DNA from: Tolypeutes matacus
Lineage: Eukaryota; Chordata; Mammalia; Cingulata; Chlamyphoridae
DNA length: 64,000 nucleotides
Direction: 5' to 3'
Assembly: GCA_026826555.1 (NCBI GenBank)
Contig: JAKSZT010053837.1
Span: forward strand, 2,111,687-2,175,686
Positions 1 to 10,884 of the stretch are shown here, piece after piece. Position 1 is the first letter of the stretch. Every line of letters begins with the position of its first letter. A program made the translations under genes and the position numbers. The notes beneath the pieces are model-generated. The model had not been told where the DNA came from, did no database searches, and worked only from the letters and a program-made list of their open reading frames with translations.

Positions 1-140
1 CAAGGCTTAGATAAGTTTTCATTCAGTTATTCAACAAATACTTATTCAGGATATTCAAAGCCTAATATGTGCCAGATACTGGAGATATAGCAAGGTTTAA
101 AACAGCAAAATCCTTATCCTTATAGAATCTCCATTCTAGC
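1..140 (-). repeat. L2 3'-end fragment
   Basis: The motif CAACAAATACTTATTCAGGA, then TGTGCCAGATACTGGAGATA, is the antisense of the L2 tail region. It is old and diverged. Confidence 0.6.
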
Positions 141-1969
141 AAATTTTCTAAAATTGCATAGGTAATGGGTAGAGAATGGCTTTTATTCCTAGGTATTCTG
201 ACTCCAGAGCCCACAGCCTTAACCAGTGTTGGATAGGTAGATGAATGGATGGAGGAGGACAGTGAGCAGAAATTTTAAACAGTCTCCTTCATTAAGAGCT
301 TCTGGTTGCCCTTTAGCTACTCCTTAATGATTGGGTATCCGTGTCTTAAGCTGTGTGTTTTTGAATGGCTGTGCAGTGTTCCGTGACAGGACCAGATACC
401 ATACTATGATGCTTCTGTTTAACAGCAAGAATATAGTTGCTATAGGTGCTTCTTTGTGAGATCTTCATAGTCAAAAACAGAAATAGGAAAGGTAAATAAG
501 GCTGTGTTCCAGATTGTCAAAAAGGTAAGGTCCTGATTCAGAATTGCATTAGATGCTGACTTCCTGCCTAAAGTTATGTCAGATGAGCTGGGGAAGACAT
601 GTACCTGGTGTTCATGGAGCAAAGCTAGAGCTTATGGAGTCAGGCTCAGTGCTACCTCGGGAGAGCAGAAGGCATCAAAAATCGGAATCACCATTTTTAG
701 TACACTTTCCCAAGTATAAAAGCCTTATTTGTATCAAATTGAGATTTCTTTGTAGCAATAAAGAAAGAAAGGGAAAATGATTGAAAAAGCAATAACTTTT
801 CCACCATGCTATTCATTGTTCTTTAATGGCATGCCATGTACGAACTAAAATCTCCTCTCCTACCAGTGAGATGTGTTTCTCTCTTAGGAAATTCATGTAA
901 AAGGAAGGTGCTGGGAGATCTGGGTTTAATCTTAGTTCTGCCACAGTGAGACTGTTGAGGTCACTTGCCTTCAGATTTCCTCTTGTGGTTTTTTTTCTTC
1001 CATGGACTGTAATGGAATTGACTCTTGGAAGATATGGAATAAGCATGTATGGAGAGCATGCTTGATTAACTGTTCTCACCTACGTGTTAAACGTTGACTG
1101 GCTTTGGATAGAAATGCTCAAGATACATTACGCACAGGTGCAGCCGGATGTGGAAAGATGTAGGAACTGTATGCCTTTTGAATACTTTTCAAAACAGTTG
1201 TAAAAACTACCCAATCAGGTACTAATTAGGGGGAATGGGCATTAGACATGATAAGTTAGAGCTTGAAGGCCATTTCACATAAATTCTTCAAATGTCTGTT
1301 AAGTCCAGTGGAAGGTGGGGTAGGAGGTGGGAGCTTGTGCATCTCCCTCTGCAATGGGCTAACCCGAGAAGGTTCTGGAGTAGGCTGGTCAGTGAGCTGT
1401 GCTGGTTCTTGTAAGGAGTCCAGTTGGCTCCAGTCACCCCACTGCCTCTCAGAAGGTGGAGCATTTCTAGATTTCCGATTGAATTTCCATCCTGGAAAAG
1501 CTTGGAGGTCCATGGCAATGAACACTAAGATTTACTGGCTAGCTCCCTCCTAAGTGGTAACGACCCAACAGGGTTGCAGAGAACCCTCTGAAGCGTAAAT
1601 TATTTCTGCGTTTTGGGGAGTTTCCCATCCAGATGGATTGTCTTTCTCCTGCACCTGCCCTCCCACCAGCTGCACTGTTCCAACATTAGGCATTTCAAAC
1701 AAGCGAGGGAAGAACCAACATAGAAAAAGCGAGCACTGATAGTCTCATCATCCCCCTCTCCCTGCAACACGCAATATAAACATAAAACTGGTTATTTTTT
1801 TTCTTGGGGATACCTTTGGTCTTCTGTGGGATTTGTTTGCTTGTTTTGTTTTTTTGCCAAAGCAGTTTGCATGCAAGTATTCCAGAGGCAGGAGCACCCT
1901 CCCTCCCCACTGGACTAAACAGACATTTTGAGGACACATGGGGTGGTCTGTATTGAGTGCTAGCACTTT

Positions 1970-2076
1970 GCATGCCCCTTCCCATATTAAATGCCATGAG
2001 GCTAATGGCACCATAAAAATAGCTCAGCGCTCAGGTGCCATTAGCCTCATGCCTTTTAATATGGGAAGGGGCATGC
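1970..2076. repeat. Long hairpin, 43-bp arms, 21-nt loop
   Basis: Arms 1970-2012 and 2034-2076 are reverse complements with only 2 mismatches in 43. The loop is 2013-2033. The core (loop plus the start of the right arm) resembles a second site near 5396-5440, so this is probably a palindromic MITE. If transcribed from either strand it would fold into a microRNA-precursor-like stem. It lies in the BORCS5 intron. Confidence 0.85.
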
Positions 2077-2573
2077 TCTTGGAGAAAGTAGACAAGAAGG
2101 AAGGGCTGAAGTAGCATTTGGAACTTTGGGAGAGAAATGTGAGTCTTGGTAGTTTGCTTGTGTTTCCTCCCTGGTCTGGGAAGGAAGCAAGGGTCAGGGG
2201 TGGAAGTGCAGAGGGAGAAGTACAGGGTTCTGACATCCTGGAGGTTCCCTCTCCCTGATTTTTTATCCAGGTGATAGTTTCCAAAGAACTTCATTAGGGG
2301 AAGAAAAGAGATCACAAAAGGGCTGAAAGTTTATTTAACAGGAGGAAGAAAGGGTGCACAAAGCAGCCCTAAGAGTTTGGCTGACAGTGGTGTGTGTCAT
2401 TGTTTGGACTTCAGCCTTGGTTGGCATTTTTGGCCCTGGCAGGGTGAGCCACCTCTTCCCCTGATGTCCGCCCTCCACCGCCACCCCTGTCAGACCACAG
2501 CCACTCACAGAAGAGAGGGCGAGAATAAAGCACCTCCGCGCCACACCGAGTCCTGGGCTGGGTGGATTTGCAC

Positions 2574-2712
2574 ACGTTCTGTCACTTAATCCTCACAGCC
2601 ACGCTCTAACTCTGGGATTAGTGCACTGTTTGGGGCAGATGAGGATCCTGAGACAGAAAGGATAGATCTTATCCACTCGAGTGACAGAGCCAGAGCCAAA
2701 CCCTGCTCTGTT
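2574..2712 (-). repeat. MIR SINE
   Basis: Antisense MIR core: CACTTAATCCTCACAGCC, then GATGAGGATCCTGAGACAGA, then GTGACAGAGCCAGAGCCAAA. Diverged ancient SINE. Confidence 0.65.
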
Positions 2713-3012
2713 TTCCAAGCACAGGAGAAAGAAACCCCAGTGTCTCAACAAGGCATAGATGGCTCACGCTCCCAGGACACATGGCCAGGGACAGTCACCC
2801 CTTCACCCCCTCTTAAGGTGGTTCAGGTGCAGTGCTTGCTAAAACTGAGCTCACCAACAGCTCTGTAGCCCCCCCACTCCCCGCCCCCCAGTGCTTCCTA
2901 TGAGCATCCCCTTGACTGTGGGACTCTGTACCTCATCTGTACACCCAATCCCCTTGAGAGGACTTGGTCAGTGTAGGTTTAATGCACTTCACTTCTTTTT
3001 TCCCTTCTACAG

Positions 3013-3222
3013 ATGGATATGTCCGTAGAAACCCTTTTTAGCTTCATGCAGGAGCGCCAGAAAAGATATGCCAAATATGCTGAGCAGATCCAGAAAGTCA
3101 ATGAAATGTCTGCCATTCTCCGCCGCATCCAGATGGGCATTGACCAGACTGTGCCCCTGATGGAGAGGCTCAACAGCATGCTGCCCGAGAGCGAGAGGCT
3201 GGAGCCCTTCAGCATGAAATGA
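3013..3222 (+). CDS. BORCS5: BORCS5 terminal coding exon, C-terminus cut short
   Basis: This exon encodes the C-terminal helical part of BORC subunit 5 (LOH12CR1, myrlysin), a myristoylated component of the BORC complex. BORC sits on the lysosome surface, recruits ARL8 and couples lysosomes to kinesin. The 69 residues starting at Met-Asp-Met-Ser-Val-Glu match the human C-terminal region as I remember it almost residue for residue; examples are [20 protein letters not shown] and the LNSMLPE segment. The exon opens right after a TTCTACAG acceptor in phase 0. Earlier exons lie to the left, outside the window. The oddity is the end. The frame stops at TGA 3220-3222 directly after FSMK, while codons for Asp-Cys-Glu-Leu-Lys-Leu and TAG (3221-3241) follow in another frame. 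That looks like the human PDRELRL tail after a 2-nt loss. The gene converges on DUSP16. Confidence 0.93.
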   Translation: MDMSVETLFSFMQERQKRYAKYAEQIQKVNEMSAILRRIQMGIDQTVPLMERLNSMLPESERLEPFSMK

Positions 3223-4375
3223 CTGCGAGCTCAAGCTCTAGCTGCTTCCCCTCCTGCCAGGCTCTTATTCTACCTGGACAGCGCCCGGCCCCTCACCAAT
3301 ATGTGGAGGACATCTGGAACCAAGTCATACAATGTGACCAGGGCTTGACACTGGTTAGTGGTTTTTGTATTCCCTGAAGTGGACATGAAGCCGTGCAGCT
3401 GGCATGGAAATTTGACTTTGTGCTACCCCTTTCCTAGATGCATTTTCCCTGCGTGAAATGAACCAAATTAATTCTCAGTGATAACCGAAGTTGGAACATT
3501 TGAATTATTGGGAATTTTTGGAACTCTGCATTGGGAATTATTTTTATTTTGTTTAGATTTTTTTTTTTTCTTTTTTTTTTTTTTTTAAGATTATAGTCTA
3601 GCTAGTTGAGTGAAAACATGGAGGGAAGAGTAGAATTATTTTAATAAGTTCTATCCTCGATGGTTTTATGAAAGTTTACTCAAAAGGCTGTCCAAGTTAT
3701 GGGTTATAAACAAAGAACTAATTTCATCTAGGTCTGTTTGTTGTTGTTATTCCTCCCTTGACATTTACATCACATCAGGTCTTTATTTGGGGCACCCCTT
3801 CTCGCCCTGTGAAACCCAAGTAGTTTTGCTGTGTGCCAGGTTCTGATGTCTCCTGTGCTGTCATCAGGAAATTGAAGACTCCCTTTCTGCTCCTATCTGG
3901 TTCATCTCTTGATGCAGGCATAGTTTAGGTTTCTTTTTATTGCATCAGCACTGGCAGGACTCCACATTTTGTAACAGTTTTAACCGGCATTTATTTTCAC
4001 TAGCCTAGAACATTCATAATACAGTAAAGCTTTGACAGCAGATCACAGCTGTCACTCAGTCAGCAGGCATTTATGGAGCTCACTGGATGTGCCAGGCATT
4101 GTACTGGACATGCAAAAAAGGCCATTTATATATAGTGCAACTGCTCTTCTTTTTTGAGCAGTTTCTTCTTTGTGCCCTTTCTTCTTGCAAACCTCTGAAG
4201 ATGTTTTTCAGGTGTCAACAGCAGCCTTCAGTGTATTTATAAGATTAAAATTGGTCCCATTTAATTTAGCATATCTCAGCTAAACTTGAATATCTGATTC
4301 TAATCTTGGGTTTTAATCAGATACTATCTGGTAAGGTTCTTAGGGCTCAGAATAAAATAGTAGGACATAAAACAA
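3223..4375 (+). other. BORCS5: Probable BORCS5 3'UTR
   Basis: Sequence after the stop codon contains no recognisable gene. AATAAA at 4351-4356 is the nearest good poly(A) signal; another lies at 5457-5462, so the true end is uncertain. A T-rich run spans 3559-3587. A short L2 relic (- strand) lies near 4050-4110. Confidence 0.4.
4351..4356 (+). promoter_or_regulatory. Candidate BORCS5 poly(A) signal
   Basis: AATAAA followed by AT-rich sequence, 1.1 kb after the stop. It is a candidate only, because 5457-5462 is an alternative. Confidence 0.35.
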
Positions 4376-5379
4376 CTGGATTACAGAAAAGACATGAACA
4401 TTCCAAGCTAATTGAAAAAAAAAATTTTTTTTTTAAATTTCAGACATAGGAAAAAAATTAGGAGCTTCTATGATTTTCAAAGAACCAAGACAATCAAGAT
4501 TGTTCTTTCCCTCTGAGTTGAAAAGATGAGTTAGGAACCAAAGCCAAGGGCAGAGGCCCAAAGGAGCATTTGCCTTTTCAGAGGGCCACCTTCAGAACTC
4601 ATTTCTGCCTTCTTGAGAACTGATGCCCTCCTCTCCCCCTGAGGTTGCAGGAGGAAAGTGGATTAGAAACAGTCACTTAGCTGGGAGAGAGGAAGGTGGT
4701 CCAGGGAGCCTGGAGGAATTGGAAGCAATGAGGTGGGGAGCTAGACCTTTAACCTTTGTTGGGACACACTGGCGAAAAGTTTACCTTTATATAGTGCCTT
4801 CTGGTGGTCAAGATTTTACTGGGACCGCCAGCTATTTTTTTGAGCAATTTGTTAGAGTACATTAAAAAGATGTTCTGTAACCTAGAAACCTGTTAAATAG
4901 CTAAGATTCTACGAAGTGCCATGGGGTGGGGTGAGACAGAAACATCTAGTGAATACGCATCTTTCCTCCCCAGCTGGTTTGCATTACCCGTTCTTTCGTG
5001 TATTAAATTTCCATATATTTGAGGGTCTCTTTCTGGACCATATCCTAATCCGTTGATCTTTCTCTCTTCCATACTGTTCCATACTGTTTTTGTTTTCTTA
5101 TATACTGTTTTAAAAATATCATAATTTCACAATATATTTTAATATCTGATTTGGCTGGGCTAGGTCCCCTCCTACCATCATTACTATTTTTCCCTAATTT
5201 TTAAAATGTCAAGCATGGGGAAAAGTTAAAAGAATAATATATTAAATACTCATATTCCCTTCACCCAAATTGACAGGAAGTGGCATTTTAAGTCATCACT
5301 ATCAGTGTCCTGTTTTGGTACCTGGACTATGCTGAACCCAGCCCTCCAGAGCCACGCTTGTAGCCTTCAGAGAACGAAG

Positions 5380-5440
5380 GGCTGACTATCGAGAGAGCCA
5401 TAAAAACAGCTCGTGCTCAGGTGCCATAGCCCTCACGGCG
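5380..5440. repeat. Diverged relative of the 2-kb hairpin repeat
   Basis: The segment reading CCATAAAAACAGCTC, then GCTCAGGTGCCAT, then AGCCCTCA matches the loop and right arm of the 1970-2076 hairpin with several substitutions. The left arm is badly decayed, so no stable stem remains. Confidence 0.55.
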
Positions 5441-5711
5441 TTTAGTGCAGGTTTTGAATAAAAGCAGAAAATGAGATGCAGACTAAAGCCTACAAGGACG
5501 GCACTTTCTCAGTGTATTTCAGTAAAGGGCTGAACTGTCAGAAAGGCAGAGCTTGCATGACATGAAAACAGTTTTCAGCCAACCAGTTCTCTCTCCAACT
5601 CTTTTCTTCTAAAGAGGTTGGACAAAACAGGGTATTAACTGAGATTTGGGTTTAAGACATAGGCTGGTCATGTTCCCCGCGCATTGTGGGTATTACAGCC
5701 ACATCTTTCCA

Positions 5712-5886
5712 AGGTTCTATAGTGAAACCTTTTTTGTTCCACAGACCCCTTTGCCAGGCAGGTGACAACCACGGACCCCTTCTCAGAATGTAGCGGCAGA
5801 TAGTTTCATGACACTCCTCAGAGGTCAGAGAAAATAAGTTGACTTTTTTCAGTTCACGCTCACAGACCCCTGGTTAAGAACCCCTG
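5712..5886. mobile_element. hAT-like non-autonomous DNA transposon relic
   Basis: One end reads TTTTTTGTTCCACAGACCCC, with a repeated CCACGGACCCCTT. The other end reads CCTGGTTAAGAACCCCTG, which is the inverted-terminal form of the first. A second copy with the same ends lies at 63672-63864. Family assignment is from general resemblance. Confidence 0.55.
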
Positions 5887-6628
5887 AACTAATGGCTCTG
5901 GAGGACTGATAATGTGCCACTTTTCTTTTGTGTTGCTTTGTAGAACTAACTTAGCTTTGTCATTTCCCTTACTAAGTCCCAAGGCAGACCCAGGGATCTT
6001 CAGAAATGAGATCTATGAACAAACATTAAAATTCTAATATGATTGGAAACTTTTGTCTTCTTGATTTGTTTTTGCCTCAGCCAGACCCAGATACAGATTA
6101 CTATGTGGGAAATGCCTTAAAATATTAACACGAAAGATTGGGGGGCAGAGCGGGGCGGGGGAGTATGACATGGGGAGGAGTGAAGTTTTCTTCCTGTGGA
6201 ACTAATTTTGCTTTTCTTTCCCCACTTCGACTGCGTTGCTCTATTAGGAATTATGCAGTGCCCCAGAGGCCGCGTCACTGTTGCTCACTCACAGCCCTCT
6301 GGCAGGGAATCTCCACGACCTTCGTGGTAAAGGTCTTATCTAAACTTCTAGTTCTGTCCATGGAGCCAGGGCTGTGGCTCTAACCCATGCTGGCCCAGGA
6401 CCCTGTTATGTTTTGTTTTGCTTCTTGAAGTCTGTTTTTGTCCATTTCCAGGCTTTCACATACGAGGCGATGCACATCATGGGTGGGAGCTCGTTCTGCT
6501 CCTGTCTGCAGGCCCCTGTTAGTGTACAGTGCCGGGCCCGGTGGCTTCCCCTCTGCACGCTCTACATCAGAGTCTGTGGCAGTGCCGAGGCTGCACTGTG
6601 CTCTGAAGCCAATTAAAATGCAGTCTGA

Positions 6629-7183
6629 GGGGATGGATGTGGCTCAAATGGCTGGGCGTCTGTCTCCCATATGGAGGGACCTGGGTTCGATCCCCGAGAC
6701 CTCCCGGTAAAAAAAAAAATGTAAAAACAAACTGGGGGGGGCGGGCGGAAGTGGCCTCCTCTGCCATATGGAGGGACCTGGGTTCGATCCCCGGCCCGGG
6801 TAAAATTAAAAATATATATATATATAGAAGGCGCATGGGCTGCCAGGCTCTGTGTGCCCGTGAGCCGCCAGGCCCCGGGAGCCATGCAGCAAGATGATGA
6901 CGTAATAGGAGAGAGAGACGCAGGGGAGAGACAAGACGAGATGCTCCGAAAGCTCCGAAAAACCAGGAAACGAGGTGGTGCAGGTGGCAGAACACCTCTC
7001 TCCTACATCGGAGGTCTCCAGGATCGAATCCTGGTGAAGACTGGAAGAGGAGGATGAGAAGAGATGACAGGAAACAGACACAGAGAATTGCCCAGCGAAT
7101 GGACACAAAACAGCAAATGGGGAAGGGGGGGTTTTAAAAATGGATTAAGTAAATAAATAAATCTTAAAAAAAAAAAAAAAAAA
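6629..7183 (+). mobile_element. Composite xenarthran tRNA-derived SINE
   Basis: The long form contains a tRNA-like head with an A-box (GGCTCAAATGG) and B-box (GGTTCGATCCC), an A-rich linker, then a second head lacking its first part. A long body follows, and then an A-rich tail with AAATAAATAAATC. It is flanked by a 14-bp target duplication with one mismatch, AAAATGCAGTCTGA at 6615-6628 and AAAATGCAGTGTGA at 7184-7197. The two heads in tandem suggest a composite or nested insertion. Confidence 0.9.
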
Positions 7184-7197
7184 AAAATGCAGTGTGA

Positions 7198-9474
7198 AGC
7201 CAGGTCAGAGACACAGCCAAAATATCCTTACCTTTTCAGCCAAGAGGTCCCTAACTACCTGCCCCAGGCCATACGTTGTTAGCTTGGTTCAAATGTGTGC
7301 AGTTTAAAGTAATACAACTGATTGTTTTTAAATCTCCTATAACTAGATTGCCTCTCCCTATTACACCTAATTTTTACATTATGTGTTTCTCAAGGATTGC
7401 GTTAAGACTCATGAAATGATATATGGGAAATGCTTGGATGAAAGATGGAAAAACATTGCTGTTTTAGAAAATGTTCAAGAATGGAACATGCCCAAATAAA
7501 TTCAGAGGCTAGCTTATATAAAGAAGTTCATGGTGAGTAGCTATTGAGTGTAGCTTCTACTTCACAAAAATATTCTTAGAGGCTGTTCTAATTTGGAAGG
7601 TCTAGATAGTGGGGTGCACTCTTCTGAATAAAGGAGCTCTTCGTTGGTCCTGAAGGTGAATCCATTTCCCTCCTCACCAAAGACTCACTCAGGAAGAAGT
7701 TCATGCTCACAAAATTAGACACTCAGTAGCTGCATCTGACAAAGGTCTAATCCAGGCTACTGGAACACTTGATACTCGGGTGTTTACTAACCGCGTTGTT
7801 CTGGCTTATTTTCCCAGGAAGACTCAAATCTCAAGAACCTCATCTTCACCCACAGAAGGGGGTGAGAGAAGCTTGCAGCAAACGTGTCATCCCTTTCACT
7901 GCTGCTGCGAAGAGAGCTTGCTTCATTTTTTAACCCCATCTCTGACAATTCTGTTCCCTTCCCCCTTGGATCTGGAGTCTACTGCCAAGGACCTCTCCTA
8001 GGAGGACCTAGAAGAGTTGATGTAGCCTGTGTAGGGTTGATGTAATCATGGCCCAATCAGATCGCGTGTGCTCTACGGCACTATGTAGAATTCAAGTAGT
8101 CTTACTAATGGCTTTAAAAGGCCTGGCCTCATTTAGCAGAGTGAAAGGCACGTTTCCTTGCGTCCTGCCAAGCATCTCTGCTACTTGGCCTTCAATACAT
8201 CATTTATCACATCAACTTCCATTCAAGAAGGCAATGGTTTATAGAAGGGAAAGCTCACAATGCTTGAACCAAAAAAAATGAAGCTCTAAAGATAGAATTC
8301 TCAGACATCTGAAAACCCTTGGTTGTGTCTTCCCCATCCCCTCATCTTTGGCATCTACAACTCAGGAAAACCATAAACCTAAAAACCTATTCTTGGCTTA
8401 TGCTTTGATCAAACTTCTGCCATCCTGCCTATTAAGGTTTCAGTCAGCTATGAACTTCCCTTGAGATATCCTCCAAGGCAGTGAAAAAGGAGAAAAAATG
8501 GAAAATAGGTAAGTGGTTGATCAAGTCTATCAGTCTTATCTAGGAAATACACAATTAGTTCATAAGTAGCACTGAATTTCTTGTGGTTTCTGACATACAA
8601 GGCATGTATGTACCTTCCAACTAGATGTCCTGGTTAGGGGGAACAGTAACCAGATAATGTAATTGTTCAGATGCCTCAAACCCAGAAATCAGGTCTGTGG
8701 ATTTAGTTGCTTACTAGCATAAGTATCTAGTGTGGTCTGCTTGTGGATATGTATGTGTCCATTACTTGTAGGGATATTTTCAGGGTCACATCTATATAAT
8801 AAGCCCTGATGGAATTTAATGATGACCCACTTAATTTTTCTTCACCAATCAAGGCTCATTCCTACTGCTACCTTTTATTGTATAATGTGACATGATTCAT
8901 GCTAAAAGCTTTTGTGAACCAAATACTTTAATCCAGTCTTTAAAGTTGTCATACTTCCCTGACCAGAGAACCCAGAGCATACTGAACCAACCCTGTCCAA
9001 GTTACCCTGTTTCCTGGGACACTGCTTCTACAGTCACATTCTCCACCTCCTGTGGGACAGCATTCTGCTTCCAGTGTGTTAGTTAGAACCAAAGTTTGCG
9101 TCAACCAACTGGATGACTGTATACATAAACTGCAACAATGTGACTGACTTGTAGACATCTTCCAAGACAGTGCTATAATTTCCCACTTGGTTTCGTAACA
9201 CTTGAAAGATATAACCAAGTATAATTATGCTGTACAAGGATGAGGGACCCACAGAATGCTGGAAATAACTTACATTACTCTTCCATTTGTAGATGCAAAA
9301 GAGGGAGCAATATTCAGGGGGAAAAAGCACTTAAGACAAATTTTATTTACTAGACCTAAAAGCATTGCCTCTTACGTCAGAAAAGAAAAAAGAAAAACAC
9401 AACAGAATGGTTTTGAGGATGAAAAGTTTTTGTCACCTAGTACCAGTATACATGCCCTTTCACAAAATCTCCCT
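7198..9474. other. Intergenic stretch without recognisable features
   Basis: Only short overlapping open frames on both strands, with no recognisable protein, repeat family or RNA gene. Confidence 0.45.
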
Positions 9475-9487
9475 TTGGTCTAATTTT

Positions 9488-9731
9488 TTTTTTTTTTTTT
9501 AAAGATTTATTTTTATTTATTCCCCCCCCCCCCTTGCTTCTTGTGCTTGCTGTGTCCATTTGCTTTGCATTTTTCTGTGTCTGCTTATCTTCCTTTGTCA
9601 CATCATCGGCCGTCAGCTCCCCAAGCTGCGCGGGGCGGGCTTGCCTTCACCAGGAGGCCCCAGGAATCGAACCCGGGGCCTCCCATATGGTAAACGGGAG
9701 CCCTATCGATTGAGCCCCAGCCGTTTCCCCC
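9488..9731 (-). mobile_element. Xenarthran tRNA-derived SINE, about 185-bp class plus T-run
   Basis: Antisense copy opening with poly(T) and a C-run, then the body, then the head complement (GAATCGAACCCGGGGCCTCC). Flanked by the 13-bp duplication TTGGTCTAATTTT at 9475-9487 and 9732-9744. Confidence 0.92.
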
Positions 9732-10011
9732 TTGGTCTAATTTTAGATGTCACACCCAACCTAGGCCTCCGGCGCCAGCCTGCGCAGGCGGGTCTCTAAC
9801 GGGCTCCAAGAGCGGGCTGCCTTTAAGTAGTTGGCTTGACCTTCAGGCCTTGCCAAGGTCCACGCTTTTTCATCCAAAGCCTCTAATGAAGCACCTACTC
9901 CCTCCTGCCACCTTCCCTCTCTGGAGGTGGGTCTACTCCAGTCCCACTCACCGCTCTGTAGGGCCTGGCCACAACAGCTCTTCCAGGCCTAGCTCACCCT
10001 GTCTGCTCCCT

Positions 10012-10364
10012 TATCCTCCCCCTCCCCTTCCCTTTTTTCCTTTCTCCCCGCCCCGCCCCCCAGTTTTGCACTCGCTATCCGCTGTGTGTTCTGCTGTGTC
10101 TGCTGTTCTTTAGGCGGCACTTGGATGCGATCCTGGGACCTTCCAGAGTAGAGAAAGGCTGCTCAATCTCTTGCGCCACCTCAGCTCCCTGCTCTTCTGC
10201 GTCTCTGATCGTCTCTCTTCTGTGTCTGTTGTGTCATCTTGCTGTGCCAGCATGCCACATGGGCCAGGTCAGCATGCGGGCCAGCTTGCTTTTCACCAGG
10301 AATCGAACCCTGGACCTACTATATGGTAGCCTGGAGCCCAGTTGCTTTAGCCACATCTGCTTTC
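10012..10364 (-). mobile_element. Xenarthran SINE, long dimeric form, older copy
   Basis: Antisense long form: C-rich tail region, second-unit B-box-like GGATGCGATCCTGGGACC, body with TGTGTCATCTTGCTGTGCC, and head complement GAATCGAACCCTGGACC. No clean target duplication is visible, which agrees with greater age. Confidence 0.85.
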
Positions 10365-10884
10365 CTCTAATCCTTGTTTTGAAATTTTCTTAATCCAACT
10401 TTAACCCATGCCTTTGACAGCCAATTTAAATGAGATCACCTACAATCTTTATATTCATTCCATCTGCTTCACTACATTATGAAAATCCCTATCCTTTAGT
10501 GCAGAATTCTTTATTAATGCACTGATACAGCTCAGCTTCTATGTGGCAGAGCCCATCTATGACTGACCACGTAAGTCATCAGTATCCAGGGTCACTCCCA
10601 GGCAGACAGGTCATTAAGATGTACATGGCAAGGAGAGACACCAGCTCTTTAGGAACTATTCTTCCTCAGTTTCCCCTATGTTCTTCCCATAAAATCATTT
10701 ACATACTACATTCAGATGTATCACATCCGACTTTATCCCTGTGTATTCTGGAATCAGAAAATACCAAGTGCCTTAGGTTTCTGCACTGCAGTGTGTATTT
10801 GGGGTACGCAGGAAAGAACGAAGGTGGCACTCAACTGTTAAATAATGATTTAATGTTTGATGTGAATGAGAGAGGGCACACATT
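10365..10884. other. Gap before the DUSP16 3' end
   Basis: No gene or repeat that I can name. It contains a short open frame (+ strand, 10541-10891) without recognisable similarity. Confidence 0.4.

Larger units (their letters stand above)
1..3012 (+). other. BORCS5: Last intron of BORCS5 (3' part)
   Basis: Non-coding sequence upstream of the BORCS5 terminal exon, ending in a pyrimidine-rich acceptor with AG at 3011-3012. It holds an L2 3'-end relic (1-140), a long hairpin repeat (1970-2076) and a MIR (about 2574-2712). The open frames seen here are short, overlap on both strands and match nothing I recognise. No SINE of the young family lies in it. Confidence 0.7.
4376..6614. other. Gap between BORCS5 and DUSP16, left part
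   Basis: No gene seen. It holds an old relative of the 2-kb hairpin repeat (about 5380-5440) and a hAT-like relic (about 5712-5886). The short inverted pair CCTCCAGAGCCA (5342-5353) and its complement (5892-5903) brackets these two. Confidence 0.5.

Noticed and set aside
6660..6720. tRNA gene-like A-box and B-box
   Set aside because: These are the SINE promoter boxes. The head does not fold as a full tRNA and is followed by a poly(A)-type tail and target duplications.
6567..7106. A 179-codon open frame on the minus strand
   Set aside because: It is the antisense of the composite SINE at 6629-7183; the same frame recurs at the other SINE copies (28.4 and 34.4 kb).
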